NCBI RefSeq assembly: GCF_026342735.1
Contig: NZ_JAPEMM010000001.1
Location: 1,488,001 to 1,552,000, forward strand
Length of the DNA: 64,000 nt
Reading direction: 5' to 3'
From: Streptomyces sp. NBC_00193
Lineage (GTDB): Bacteria > Actinomycetota > Actinomycetes > Streptomycetales > Streptomycetaceae
Shown piece after piece: positions 50,800 through 60,679 of this stretch. The position numbers and the translations under genes are program-made. Each line of letters opens with the position of its first letter. Position 1 is the stretch's first letter. Under the pieces are notes generated by a model that saw only the letters and a list, made by a program, of their open reading frames with translations, was not told the origin of the DNA and searched no databases.

Positions 50800-51831
50800 A
50801 TGACCGAGCACAACCTGCCGCCCCAGCTCGAAGTCTCTCCGGAGGCACCCGACCGCAACCTCGCCCTGGAACTCGTACGGGTGACCGAGGCCGCCGCCAT
50901 GGCCGCGGGCCGCTGGGTCGGACGCGGTGACAAGCTCGGCGCCGACGGCGCCGCCGTCAACGCGATGCGGACCCTGATCTCCACCGTTTCGATGAACGGC
51001 GTCGTCGTCATCGGCGAGGGCGAGAAGGACGAAGCCCCGATGCTCTTCAACGGCGAGCGGGTCGGCGACGGCACCGGTGCCGAGGTCGACATCGCCGTGG
51101 ACCCCATCGACGGCACCACCCTGAACGCCAAGGGCATGCCGAACGCCATCGCCGTGCTGGCCGCCGCCGACCGCGGCACCATGTTCGACCCGTCCGCGGT
51201 GTTCTACATGGAGAAGCTGGTCACCGGTCCCGAGGCCGCCGACTTCGTCGACATCAACGCCCCGGTCTCCGTCAACATCCGCCGCGTCGCCAAGGCCAAG
51301 AACATGGCCGTGGAAGACGTCACGGTGATCATCCTGGACCGCCCCCGCCACGAGGGCATCGTCAAGGAGATCCGCGAGACCGGCGCGCGCATCAAGTTCA
51401 TCTCCGACGGTGACGTCGCCGGCTCGGTCCTGGCCGTGACGGAGGACAGCGGCATCGACCTGCTGCTCGGCATCGGCGGCACCCCCGAGGGCATCATCTC
51501 GGCCTGCGCGATCAAGTGCATGGGCGGCACCATCCAGGGCAAGCTGTGGCCCAAGGACGAGGCCGAGCGCCAGAAGGCGATCGACGCGGGCCACGACCTG
51601 GACCGCGTCCTGTTCACGAACGACCTGGTCTCCGGCGACAACGTGTTCTTCGTCGCCACCGGCATCACGGACGGCGAGCTGCTGCGCGGCGTCCACTACC
51701 GCTCCGAGACCGCGACGACGTCCTCGCTGGTCATGCGCTCGAAGTCGGGCACGATCCGCCAGATCGACTCGACCCACCGCCTCTCGAAGCTCCGCGCGTA
51801 CAGCGCGATCGACTTCGACCGCGCCAAGTAG
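50800..51831 (+). CDS. glpX: Fructose-1,6-bisphosphatase class II
   Basis: A 343-residue GlpX protein with the Li-sensitive phosphatase motifs: [31 protein letters not shown], the metal-binding [13 protein letters not shown] and [22 protein letters not shown]. It catalyses the gluconeogenic dephosphorylation of fructose-1,6-bisphosphate. Intact and of typical length. Confidence 0.96.
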   Translation: MTEHNLPPQLEVSPEAPDRNLALELVRVTEAAAMAAGRWVGRGDKLGADGAAVNAMRTLISTVSMNGVVVIGEGEKDEAPMLFNGERVGDGTGAEVDIAVDPIDGTTLNAKGMPNAIAVLAAADRGTMFDPSAVFYMEKLVTGPEAADFVDINAPVSVNIRRVAKAKNMAVEDVTVIILDRPRHEGIVKEIRETGARIKFISDGDVAGSVLAVTEDSGIDLLLGIGGTPEGIISACAIKCMGGTIQGKLWPKDEAERQKAIDAGHDLDRVLFTNDLVSGDNVFFVATGITDGELLRGVHYRSETATTSSLVMRSKSGTIRQIDSTHRLSKLRAYSAIDFDRAK

Positions 51832-51862
51832 ACCGCCGAGCAGGACGCCGGCGGCACGGCAT

Positions 51863-51907
51863 CACGGAAGGGGCGCTCCCGCGTGCGGCGGGGGCGCCCC
51901 TTCCGTG
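51863..51907. terminator. Bidirectional terminator between glpX and the WhiB-like gene
   Basis: CACGGAAGGGGCGC pairs with GCGCCCCTTCCGTG around a GC-rich inner stem, between converging genes. Confidence 0.85.
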
Positions 51908-51934
51908 TGTCCGGTTGCGAGGCTCCGGACAGGC

Positions 51935-52309
51935 CTACGAGGCTTCGCGCAGCTCCCCCGCCCGGCGCCGCCGGCGGGCCAGCACCACCCGGCGCTCGGC
52001 GGCCGTCAGCCCGCCCCACACTCCGTAGGGCTCGGGCTGGATCAGTGCGTGCTCCCGGCAGGCGACCATGACGGGACAGCGGGCGCAGACCCGCTTGGCG
52101 GCGTCCTCGCGGGACAGCCGGGCGGCGGTCGGCTCCTTGGACGGGGCGAAGAACAGCCCGGCCTCGTCGCGCCGGCACACCGCGTCCGCGTGCCATGGGC
52201 CGTCCTCTTCCCTGGCCGGCACCCGCGGCTTCGGGACGACCGCCGCCGGGCGCCCCTGAAGACTCTGGACGGCGGCTACCTGCAGGGACTGGCGCGGCGG
52301 ATGCGGCAC
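51935..52309 (-). CDS. WhiB-like iron-sulfur transcription factor
   Basis: A 124-residue Wbl protein with the four cluster cysteines (Cys 45, 75, 78 and 84, CxxCxxxxxC pattern), the GVWGG turn (96-100) and a basic C-terminus (RRVVLARRRRRAGEL) for DNA contact. The [4Fe-4S] cluster senses redox or nitric oxide, and Wbl proteins bind the sigma factor. Which Wbl subclass this is cannot be decided by eye. Confidence 0.93.
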   Translation of the reverse strand: MPHPPRQSLQVAAVQSLQGRPAAVVPKPRVPAREEDGPWHADAVCRRDEAGLFFAPSKEPTAARLSREDAAKRVCARCPVMVACREHALIQPEPYGVWGGLTAAERRVVLARRRRRAGELREAS

Positions 52310-52504
52310 GGTCTACTCCTGACGACGTATACGCGAGCGAGAGAGGCGACGCACCTGTCCCTACCCGCTGTGCGCGCCCCTATGCACCGAGTGCCGCCGA
52401 TCCGGCCGGTTCGACCGAAAGGTGCTCCCGCTCGCACCGCCCCCCGGCCCGCTCCCGGCCCACCCCGTGCGACCCCTCCCGGCCCCGCGCCCGTCACCCG
52501 GACG

Positions 52505-53104
52505 TCACGCGCCGGGCGGCGTCCAGTCGCTGCGGCGGCCCAGGAAGGCGAGCAGCGCACCGGCCGGATCTGCGTCCGGATCGGGCGCGGGAGCGAGCGC
52601 CGGGGCGTACGCGAACCCGCGCAGCGGCTCGGCGAGCAGCCGGGCGGCCGGGCTCAGCGCCGCCGCGAGGGCGGGGGTGAGCGGGGAGGCCTGGCCGGTG
52701 GCGACCGCGAGGTCCCAGGCGTGGACGGCGGCGTCGAGGGCGGCCGCGGCGACCGCGGTCTCGGCGTCGAGGGTGAACGGGGGCAGCGGCACGGCCACCT
52801 CGGCGGTGCCCGGCAGGACCCCGGCGAAGGCCTCGGCGCCGGCGGCGAGGGCGGGCTCCAGCAGCTCCGCGGGGCTGCCGGCCAGGGTGCCGGTGGGTGC
52901 GAAGGGGTCCTCGGCCGGTCCCGGCCCGCCGGTGAGGCGGCCCGCGTAGGCGAGCTGGTCGCCGGCCGCGTGCTGGAGCACTTGGCCGACATTCCACTGG
53001 TCGCACGGCGTCGGTGCGCCGAGGGCATCGGCCGGTATGGCGCCCACGACCGAGCGCAGCGCGTCGTATGCCTGGTCGAGAAGGTCCCACTTGGATGCGG
53101 TCAT
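52505..53104 (-). CDS. TIGR03086-type DinB-like metal-binding protein
   Basis: A 199-residue four-helix protein of the mycothiol-dependent maleylpyruvate isomerase/DinB superfamily: MTASKWDLLDQAYDALRSVVG, TPCDQWNVGQVLQHAAGDQLAYAGRL with metal-ligand His, and ALDAAVHAWDLAVATGQ with a further His. Members often use mycothiol. The specific substrate is unknown. Ala/Asp/Pro repeats occur near the C-terminus. Confidence 0.85.
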   Translation of the reverse strand: MTASKWDLLDQAYDALRSVVGAIPADALGAPTPCDQWNVGQVLQHAAGDQLAYAGRLTGGPGPAEDPFAPTGTLAGSPAELLEPALAAGAEAFAGVLPGTAEVAVPLPPFTLDAETAVAAAALDAAVHAWDLAVATGQASPLTPALAAALSPAARLLAEPLRGFAYAPALAPAPDPDADPAGALLAFLGRRSDWTPPGA

Positions 53105-53194
53105 GGGCCGACCCTACGGACACCTACCGGCCAAAGGGGCTGATTTCAGCGCCAGTTGCCGACGTGTCGACCTCAGAGCCTCGGAGCCCCAAGC

Positions 53195-53893
53195 TCAGAG
53201 CGCGCCCTCCCGGCCCTTGCGGAGCCGGTTCGCCAGGTCCACCAGGCGGGCTCCCAGCTTGGGGCGGGCCTCGATGTTGCCCAGCAGCGCGAAGCCGCGG
53301 ACGATCACGACCGGGGCCTGCGGGTCGGTCTCGCCGCGCCCCTCGCCCCGCACCTCGAAGTTGCCGAGGACCCCGCTGCCGTAGCCGCGCAGGGTGACGT
53401 TCTCCGGGACCAGGATCTCGACGTTGCCGAGGATGCTGGTCACGTTGATCTCGGTGACCTGCTGCTCGAAGACGGCCTGGGTCAGGTCGATGCTGATGTC
53501 GCCGAGGACGGAGACCGCGCGGGTGTGCGCGCCCGGCCGCCAGCGGCCCTTGCGGGAGGAGCTGCTGCACACGGCCACGACCGTCTCGACCGGGGCTCCC
53601 GCCGGGGCGCCCACGGCCCGGTACAACGCCTCCTGGCGGGTGCCGGCGCCGGGCGCGGGCAGGTCCCGTACGAGCACGTCCAGCTCGCCGACCGTCTTCA
53701 CCGCGTACAGCGAGTCGAGCCGGTCGGAGTGCTCCTCGGCGGTCAGCCGGCCCTCGGCGACGGCGTCGGCGAGGATCTGCGCGATCCGGTCCCGGTCCGC
53801 GTCGGAGGCGCGCAGCCCGGGGGCGGGCGCGGGAGCCGGCGCGGGGGCCGGCGCGGATGAGGGCTGCTTTTCCAGGTCCACGCGCCCCAGCAT
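53195..53893 (-). CDS. DUF1707 and LiaF-like domain protein
   Basis: A 232-residue protein with a repetitive Ala-Pro linker (residues about 10-28), a DUF1707 domain (LRASDADRDRIAQILADAVAEGRLTAEEHSDRLDSLYAVKTVGELDVLVRDLP) and a C-terminal cell-wall-active antibiotic response (DUF2154/LiaF-like) beta-rich domain (AVSVLGDISIDL, INVTSILGNVEILVP, GSGVLGNFEVRG, VIVRGFALLGNIEARP). Such proteins are common in Streptomyces and may take part in envelope stress response. No membrane helix is seen. Confidence 0.85.
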   Translation of the reverse strand: MLGRVDLEKQPSSAPAPAPAPAPAPGLRASDADRDRIAQILADAVAEGRLTAEEHSDRLDSLYAVKTVGELDVLVRDLPAPGAGTRQEALYRAVGAPAGAPVETVVAVCSSSSRKGRWRPGAHTRAVSVLGDISIDLTQAVFEQQVTEINVTSILGNVEILVPENVTLRGYGSGVLGNFEVRGEGRGETDPQAPVVIVRGFALLGNIEARPKLGARLVDLANRLRKGREGAL

Positions 53894-54019
53894 AGCGAGA
53901 CACGATAGATCGCGATACTGGGCAGTGAGCCTTACCTCACAACAAAAGCCACCGGAAGAGGTCCTACGCTGGATACCGCGCTGCCAAACGGTCGTCAGCG
54001 CCGTCTGCCGAGTGAGGGA

Positions 54020-55699
<1,680 letters not shown>

Positions 55700-55711
55700 C
55701 GACTCACTGCC

Positions 55712-55742
55712 ACCGGGGCGGGGCGACCTGTCCCGCCCCGGT
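55712..55742. terminator. Terminator after the class I fumarase gene
   Basis: An 11-bp stem (ACCGGGGCGGG with CCCGCCCCGGT) with a nine-base loop. Its right arm reaches the stop codon of the converging small gene. Confidence 0.75.
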
Positions 55743-55957
55743 TACAGGTAGGTCACCGGGCGAATGTAGACGCACTCGCTCCTGGGGATGATCAGGTAGA
55801 CGAACATGCCATCGTCAAGGTTCATCACGGCGCCCTTCGGTCCCATCTCGCGGTAGGCGGTGCCGCCGAGGTAGAGCGCTTCCGCTGCTCGTACGAGTTC
55901 GTCAGCGGCTTGCTCCACGTCCGCCACGAAGGCCGGGCGGGGCTCCTCCGGCGACAT
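55742..55957 (-). CDS. Small hypothetical protein, 71 aa
   Basis: A 71-residue acidic protein with a helical first half (FVADVEQAADELVRAAEALYLGG) and a beta-rich end (AVMNLDDGMFVYLIIPRSECVYIRP). It is read 33 bases after the DUF6247-like gene and probably forms a pair with it. I do not recognise a family. A toxin-antitoxin-like or regulatory pair is possible but unproven. Confidence 0.6.
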   Translation of the reverse strand: MSPEEPRPAFVADVEQAADELVRAAEALYLGGTAYREMGPKGAVMNLDDGMFVYLIIPRSECVYIRPVTYL

Positions 55958-55990
55958 GCTCCTCGCTGGGGTCGTACTCCCACCTCCAGG

Positions 55991-56347
55991 TCACTCATTC
56001 ACCGCCTGCGCGGCCTCGGCCTCGACGGCGGCCAGTTCGTCCATGGCGGGGCGGAAGCCGGGATCGTCCTTGCTGGTGGTGCGGTGGATGGCTGCAAGGG
56101 CGTCATTGCGGCGAGCGAAGAGATCCGGACGCCGTCCGATCTCGACCTCACGCATCCACCAGTCGAGCCAGTGCGTGAGGTGGCCGATCTTCCCGCTGCG
56201 GATGGCGGCGGCCAGCGCGTTCTCCTTGTGCTGCTCCAGCTCCGCCAGGCGGTGCGGGGTGATGCGGGCGAGGGCGACACGTACGGCGTCCGGGGTGCGC
56301 TCAGGGCGCGGGATCAGCGCCGCGCCGTGGTCCGGCTGTGTGGTCAC
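55991..56347 (-). CDS. DUF6247-like hypothetical protein, 118 aa
   Basis: The GTG at 56347 is preceded by GGAGG five bases upstream, which decides the start over an upstream TTG. The protein (VTTQPDHGAALIPRPERTPDAVRVALARITPHRLAELEQHKENA) is fully helical and resembles the small Streptomyces proteins annotated DUF6247, often found beside a small partner gene as here. No function is known. Confidence 0.6.
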   Translation of the reverse strand: MTTQPDHGAALIPRPERTPDAVRVALARITPHRLAELEQHKENALAAAIRSGKIGHLTHWLDWWMREVEIGRRPDLFARRNDALAAIHRTTSKDDPGFRPAMDELAAVEAEAAQAVNE

Positions 56348-56442
56348 GGTGTCCTCCAAGGGGTGCCCCGGCCAGGGTATTCATTCCCCGCCGCCGCGAA
56401 GGCGGCCCGGCGGGGTGGCCACCACGGCAGCTACCGGGGCGA

Positions 56443-56805
56443 TCACCCCCGGGGCCCGCCCCGCATCCCGTGCAGCAGTTCCGCCTCCACCGGGGTCGCG
56501 TCCAGGCCGTGCTCCCGCACCTCACGCAGCTGCGGGAGCGTGAGTCCGTACCACTCGCGGACGACCTTCAGCGGCACACCGTCCGGCCCGCCGACGGGGA
56601 GGCGCACGGTGCCCTCCTCGGCGACGATCCGCTCGCGGACCCACGGCGGGGGCACCCCCCGGCCGTCGTCGCACGCGTGCACTTCGTACGCGGCGCAGTA
56701 GTAGTTGTCGTACCAGCACAGACGGCCGTCGACGATCCGCTGCCACGTCTCGTACCGGCAGGAGGCGCAGGGCTCGCAGTGCAGCGTCCCGAACTGTTCA
56801 GACAT
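56443..56805 (-). CDS. Hypothetical protein with cysteine motifs, 120 aa
   Basis: The N-terminal third has paired cysteines (LHCEPCASCRYE, then CWYDNYYC, and HAC) that could hold a zinc ion. A C-terminal helix-rich region follows (LKVVREWYGLTLPQLREVREHGLDATPVEAELLHGM). Start chosen at MSEQFGTL. A frame at 56823 adds six residues. Divergent from the GDPD gene. Family not recognised. Confidence 0.55.
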   Translation of the reverse strand: MSEQFGTLHCEPCASCRYETWQRIVDGRLCWYDNYYCAAYEVHACDDGRGVPPPWVRERIVAEEGTVRLPVGGPDGVPLKVVREWYGLTLPQLREVREHGLDATPVEAELLHGMRGGPRG

Positions 56806-56858
56806 CGGAGCAGCATGCTGCACCGGCCCGTTCGGTGCATCCGGATAACGTCTGCGGT

Positions 56859-57626
56859 ATGACTGAGCAGCCCTTCTCCCCGGCCCGCGGCACGCGGGTC
56901 ATCGCGCATCGCGGGGCCTCCCACGAGCACCCCGAGCACACCATCGAGGCCTACCGGCAGGCCATCGCCGACGGGGCCGACGCGCTCGAATGCGATGTGC
57001 GGCTCACCGCCGACCACCGGCTGGTCTGTGTGCACGACCGGCGGGTCGAGCGGACCTCCGACGGGCGCGGGGTCGTCTCCGAGATGACGTACGAGGAGCT
57101 GCGCGCCCTCGACTTCGGGGCGTGGAAGGGGTCCGGGCACGCCGGGGCCCGGGTGCTGCTCTTCGAGGACCTGCTCAAGGAGGCGCTGGCCGCGCCCTAC
57201 CCCGTCGGGCTGGCCGTGGAGACCAAGCACCCCACCCGCGCGGGCGGCCGGCTGGAGGCCGAGCTCGTACGGGTGCTGCGCGAGTACGGGCTCGCCGACG
57301 GCAGGTCCGGCCGCGTCGAGGTGATGAGCTTCTCCCGGAACGCGCTGACCCGGATGCACCGCCTCGCGCCGGGACTGCCCGCCGTGTACCTGATCGAGCG
57401 CAGGCTCCGGCCGGTGCGTCCCCCGTACGCCACGCACGCGGGCCCGGGCATCGATCTCGTACGGCAGGACCCGGGTCTGGTGGGCCGGCTGAAGGCGAAG
57501 GGGCTCCGGGTGCGCGTGTGGACCGTGGACGAGCCGGAGGACGTGGAGCTCTGCGTCCGCCTGGGCGTGGACACCCTCATCACCAACCGGCCCCGCGACG
57601 TGCGCAAGCTGCTGCTCGACATTTGA
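56859..57626 (+). CDS. Glycerophosphodiester phosphodiesterase
   Basis: A 255-residue GDPD with VIAHRGASHEHPEHTIEAY (catalytic His, Glu), ALECDVRLTADHRLVCVHD (metal-binding Glu/Asp and second His) and the C-terminal VRVWTVDEPEDVELCVRLGVDTLITNRP. Hydrolyses glycerophosphodiesters to glycerol-3-phosphate. No signal peptide, so cytoplasmic. Its TGA stop (57624-57626) lies within the end of the inserted tnpB element, so the last codon or codons and stop were probably altered by the insertion. Confidence 0.92.
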   Translation: MTEQPFSPARGTRVIAHRGASHEHPEHTIEAYRQAIADGADALECDVRLTADHRLVCVHDRRVERTSDGRGVVSEMTYEELRALDFGAWKGSGHAGARVLLFEDLLKEALAAPYPVGLAVETKHPTRAGGRLEAELVRVLREYGLADGRSGRVEVMSFSRNALTRMHRLAPGLPAVYLIERRLRPVRPPYATHAGPGIDLVRQDPGLVGRLKAKGLRVRVWTVDEPEDVELCVRLGVDTLITNRPRDVRKLLLDI

Positions 57627-57629
57627 ATC

Positions 57630-57653
57630 ATCCCCTCCCTGAAGGGAGGGGAT
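57630..57653 (-). repeat. Right-end hairpin of the tnpB element (end of the guide RNA scaffold)
   Basis: ATCCCCTCCCT and AGGGAGGGGAT form a perfect 11-base inverted repeat. In TnpB systems the right-end RNA spans the 3' part of tnpB to this end and uses the flanking DNA as guide, so the guide here would match the 3' end of the GDPD gene. Confidence 0.65.
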
Positions 57654-57688
57654 TCCTCACCTTCCAGGGCTGATCGGGGATTTCTAGC

Positions 57689-58918
57689 TCACGCTGCCAG
57701 GCCAGGCAGCGCCTGGTCCGGTCTTCCGCGATCAGCACTAGCCGGGTTGAGACCAGCCCGGACCAGCATCACGCGTGCGGAGTTCTTGTCCCTGGGGGAC
57801 ACGGCTCCGCACGCGGTGCAGGCGTAGGTTCGTTCTGAGAGTGGTAGTGCGTGCTTGGTTCTCGCTCCGCACTGCGCGCAGTCCATGGTGGTGTGCGCGG
57901 GGTGTACCAGGTGCACGGTCCTGCCGTGCTTACGGCCCATCTCGATCAAGGCCGTCTTCGTGGCGCCGATCGCCGCGTCGGCAGCCTTACGGGCCATGGT
58001 GGACCTGGCGAGGAACTTCGGACGGAAGTCCTCCACCGCCAGGGCATCGTGGTCGCGCACGACGGCCTTGGCCCACTTACGGCCGGTGTCCTGGCGTTGC
58101 CGGGCCACCTTCTTGTGCAGCTTCGCGACGTGCCTTTTCGCCGCCTGGTACCTCTTCGACCCGGGCTTGCCTTCCGGCGACTTCCGGCGGGCCATCATCC
58201 GCTGATAGCGGACCAGACCGGCGGCCGCCTTCCTGCCGTACTCGGCATGCGGGAGGTCGTGGTCATCGCTGGTGGTTGTCGCAGTCTCCTTCACACCCCA
58301 GTCGATGCCGATCACCGCGCCGGTCACCGCAAGCAGCTCGACCTCGACTGGGACGACGAACGAGCAATACCAGTGCCCGAGACCGTCCTGATACACGCGC
58401 ACGCCGGACGGGTCCGCCGGAAGGTTCCGCGACCACACCACCGTCAGGACGATCCCACCCGCCAGATATAGGCGACCATCCTTCAACCGAAAACCGCGCT
58501 TGGTGTAGTTGAGGGACGGCAGTGCTTCCCGCTTCTTCTTCCACTTGGGCATACCGGCCCGCTGCCGCACCGGCAACCGGTCCCTAACGTCCTTCTGCGC
58601 CTTCGCACGGGACTTCCCGAAATCCCGGATCAACTGCTGCTGCACAACCGAGGACCCATCACGAAGCCAGGAGATCCCAGTCCGGGCCTCGGTCAGCATC
58701 TTGTCGAGCTGCGCCGGACCACAGGTCCGCTTGTCCACGCCTTCGGGCCGGTCATTGTTCCACCGGTACGTCTGCTTCGACTTTGCGCAGCACTCGTTCC
58801 ACAACCAGCGACACCGGTCCCACTCCGCAAGGAGCCGGGCGAGAGCGGTGGACGACACGCGCACGCGGAAGGCCCAACGGGCATGCTCGGCATCCCGCAC
58901 GATCGGTGTCGTCGTCAC
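57689..58918 (-). CDS. tnpB: RNA-guided endonuclease TnpB
   Basis: A 409-residue TnpB with an intact RuvC triad: Asp 206 (GIDWGVKETAT), Glu 296 (LAVEDFRPKFL) and Asp 377 (SPRDKNSARVML). The zinc finger has Cys 347, 350, 367 and 370. The N-terminal part (REC/wedge) includes WNECCAKSKQTYRW. I chose the GTG at 58918. A frame to 59023 would cross the lipase terminator. The protein looks active, although the element lacks tnpA. Confidence 0.92.
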   Translation of the reverse strand: MTTTPIVRDAEHARWAFRVRVSSTALARLLAEWDRCRWLWNECCAKSKQTYRWNNDRPEGVDKRTCGPAQLDKMLTEARTGISWLRDGSSVVQQQLIRDFGKSRAKAQKDVRDRLPVRQRAGMPKWKKKREALPSLNYTKRGFRLKDGRLYLAGGIVLTVVWSRNLPADPSGVRVYQDGLGHWYCSFVVPVEVELLAVTGAVIGIDWGVKETATTTSDDHDLPHAEYGRKAAAGLVRYQRMMARRKSPEGKPGSKRYQAAKRHVAKLHKKVARQRQDTGRKWAKAVVRDHDALAVEDFRPKFLARSTMARKAADAAIGATKTALIEMGRKHGRTVHLVHPAHTTMDCAQCGARTKHALPLSERTYACTACGAVSPRDKNSARVMLVRAGLNPASADRGRPDQALPGLAA

Positions 58919-58967
58919 CCCAACAACCTGGCCCCGCCCACTGACAACAACCGAAAGAGCAGTGAGG

Positions 58968-58993
58968 ACCCGGCCGGGGTGCGCCGGCCGGGT
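58968..58993. terminator. Terminator after the lipase gene
   Basis: ACCCGGCCGG pairs with CCGGCCGGGT around a six-base loop, about 50 bases after the lipase stop and before tnpB in the same direction. Confidence 0.7.
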
Positions 58994-59045
58994 GTGGGGG
59001 GTCGTACGGAACGTCGGACCCACGGGGGTACGGGTCCGCGGGCGG

Positions 59046-60572
59046 TTACGCGAAGCGCTGGTTGGCCGAGCCGTTGCAGGGCTGGAGGCGCAGCGGCTCG
59101 TGGGCCGCGGCCACCGTCAGGCACTGGCCCGGGGCGGCGGCGGGCCGGAAGGTGGCTCCGTCGCGGACGAACTGCTGGTTGGCGCCGCCGTGGCAGTTCC
59201 AGATGACCATCGCGGTGCCGTTGCCGTAGTTGGCGCCGGGCGCGTCCAGGCAGCGGTCGTGGGTGAGTTCGATGTGGAGGGACTTCTTCGCGGAGTCGTA
59301 CCACCAGCCCTGGTTGCGGCCGCCGTGGCAGTCCCAGCCGAGGATCTTGGTGTTGTTGGCGCTGGAGCCGCCGTTGGAGTCGACGCAGTTGCCCGTCGCC
59401 TCGTTCTTCAGCGGCTTGTACAGGTCGTCCCAGGCCCCGGCCTGCAGGACGGGGGTGCCGGTGCTCGCCGGGTCGGCGCAGGAGGCCTCGCGCAGGCCGG
59501 AGGCGTAGAGCTGGGTCAGACAGGACGCGAAGGCGCCGTGGCCGCGGTAGTTGGGGTGGAAGGACTGGCGGGCGGTGTTCTCGTCCCACGGGAAGTGGTC
59601 CCCGAGGTCGAGGTAGAGGCCGCGGGCCCAGGTGTCCTCCATGCAGACCTCGTGGCCCTGGAAGAGCCGCGAGTTGTCGAGGTAGGTCGCGCCCGCGGCG
59701 AGGGCGGCCGCGCGCATGCCCTTCTCGAAGGTGGGCACCGCGTAGTTGCGGCCCCACGCGGCGTCGGAGTCGTAGCCGGCGCAGCCTCCGGGGAGCTTGC
59801 CGGGGAAGTTGGGGTTGTCGTTGAAGTCGGGGCCGATCGGGCTGGGGTAGCCCATCACGACCAGCTTGTAGTCGGAGTCGGCGTAACCGGCGTCGCGCAT
59901 GACAGACTTCAGGTCGCCGATCGTCGACTGCACCTTGGGCTTCAGCCCGTCGACGCGCGCCTGCCAGCCCGGACCGTACTTCGGCTCGCAGGTGCCCTGG
60001 CTGAGCACCCAGCGGGTGACGCAGTCGGTCATGACCGGGCCGAACTGCAGGTCGTCGTTGGCCCCGGCGACCAGCAGCACCATCTTGATCTTCGTGTTGC
60101 GGGCCTTGATGGCCAGGCTGTCGCTCTGCACCAGCTCGTCGGCGTACTGCTTGCTGCCGCCGATCTTGATGTTGCCCGTGTAGCCGCCGGAGCAGGCCAC
60201 GTTGAAGGTGTAGTCGGCCGCGATGCCGGTGCGGTGGATCGCCGTGTCCGGGGAGCGGTGGCACTGGTTGGACGGGGTGTTGGTCGCGGGGTCGTAGTTG
60301 CCGATGCCTTCGCCCGAGATCTCGCTGTCGCCGAGCGAGATCAGGCCGGTCTTGCGCTCCGCGAGCGGGCGGATCGCGGAGTCGCCGTAGATCTTGACGG
60401 CCTCGGCGGCCCGGATGGCCTCCAGTTCGGGCGTGAGGGGGGTGACCGCAGCGGTCGCCGCGTGGGCCATGGGGGTGATGGCGGTGACGCCCCCGAGGGC
60501 GGCCGCCGCCGCCGCGACGGCGGCGAAGGTAGATCTGAGCCTGATCCTTGATTGTGTACGGGCACGTGCCAT
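59046..60572 (-). CDS. Secreted GDSL-type lipase/esterase with ricin-B lectin domain
   Basis: A 508-residue exported protein. The signal region MARARTQSRIRLRSTFAAVAAAAAALGG ends at AHA. The catalytic domain has the block I motif ISLGDSEISGEG (nucleophile Ser), VAGANDDLQF (block III) and SFHPNYRGHGAF with the catalytic His. The C-terminal 130 residues are a ricin-type beta-trefoil with NCVDSNGGSSANNTKILGWDCHGGRNQGW and CLDAPGANYGNGTAMVIWNCHGGANQQF. The lectin part probably binds polysaccharide. Start chosen at MARARTQS. The longer frame reaches fumC. Confidence 0.9.
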   Translation of the reverse strand: MARARTQSRIRLRSTFAAVAAAAAALGGVTAITPMAHAATAAVTPLTPELEAIRAAEAVKIYGDSAIRPLAERKTGLISLGDSEISGEGIGNYDPATNTPSNQCHRSPDTAIHRTGIAADYTFNVACSGGYTGNIKIGGSKQYADELVQSDSLAIKARNTKIKMVLLVAGANDDLQFGPVMTDCVTRWVLSQGTCEPKYGPGWQARVDGLKPKVQSTIGDLKSVMRDAGYADSDYKLVVMGYPSPIGPDFNDNPNFPGKLPGGCAGYDSDAAWGRNYAVPTFEKGMRAAALAAGATYLDNSRLFQGHEVCMEDTWARGLYLDLGDHFPWDENTARQSFHPNYRGHGAFASCLTQLYASGLREASCADPASTGTPVLQAGAWDDLYKPLKNEATGNCVDSNGGSSANNTKILGWDCHGGRNQGWWYDSAKKSLHIELTHDRCLDAPGANYGNGTAMVIWNCHGGANQQFVRDGATFRPAAAPGQCLTVAAAHEPLRLQPCNGSANQRFA

Positions 60573-60679
60573 GAACGCCTCCCTGATCTCGGTGTTACCC
60601 CCGGTATTTACTGGCCGGTAGGCGAGTTGGGAACAGTCCGAACAAGACAATTGCTCAACTTTTTGAGGAGGCACCACAG

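Larger units (their letters stand above)
57623..58960 (-). mobile_element. Solitary IS605-type tnpB element
   Basis: The element is read on the minus strand. Its right end is the hairpin at 57630-57653 followed by TTCAA (57623-57627), the kind of end used in the IS200/IS605 group. The left end lies upstream of tnpB before the lipase terminator, near 58930-58965, but I cannot fix it. No tnpA gene is present, so it would need a transposase in trans. Confidence 0.7.

Noticed and set aside
57689-59023. tnpB start at 59023
   Set aside because: This would place the lipase terminator inside the gene. The GTG at 58918 gives normal family length.
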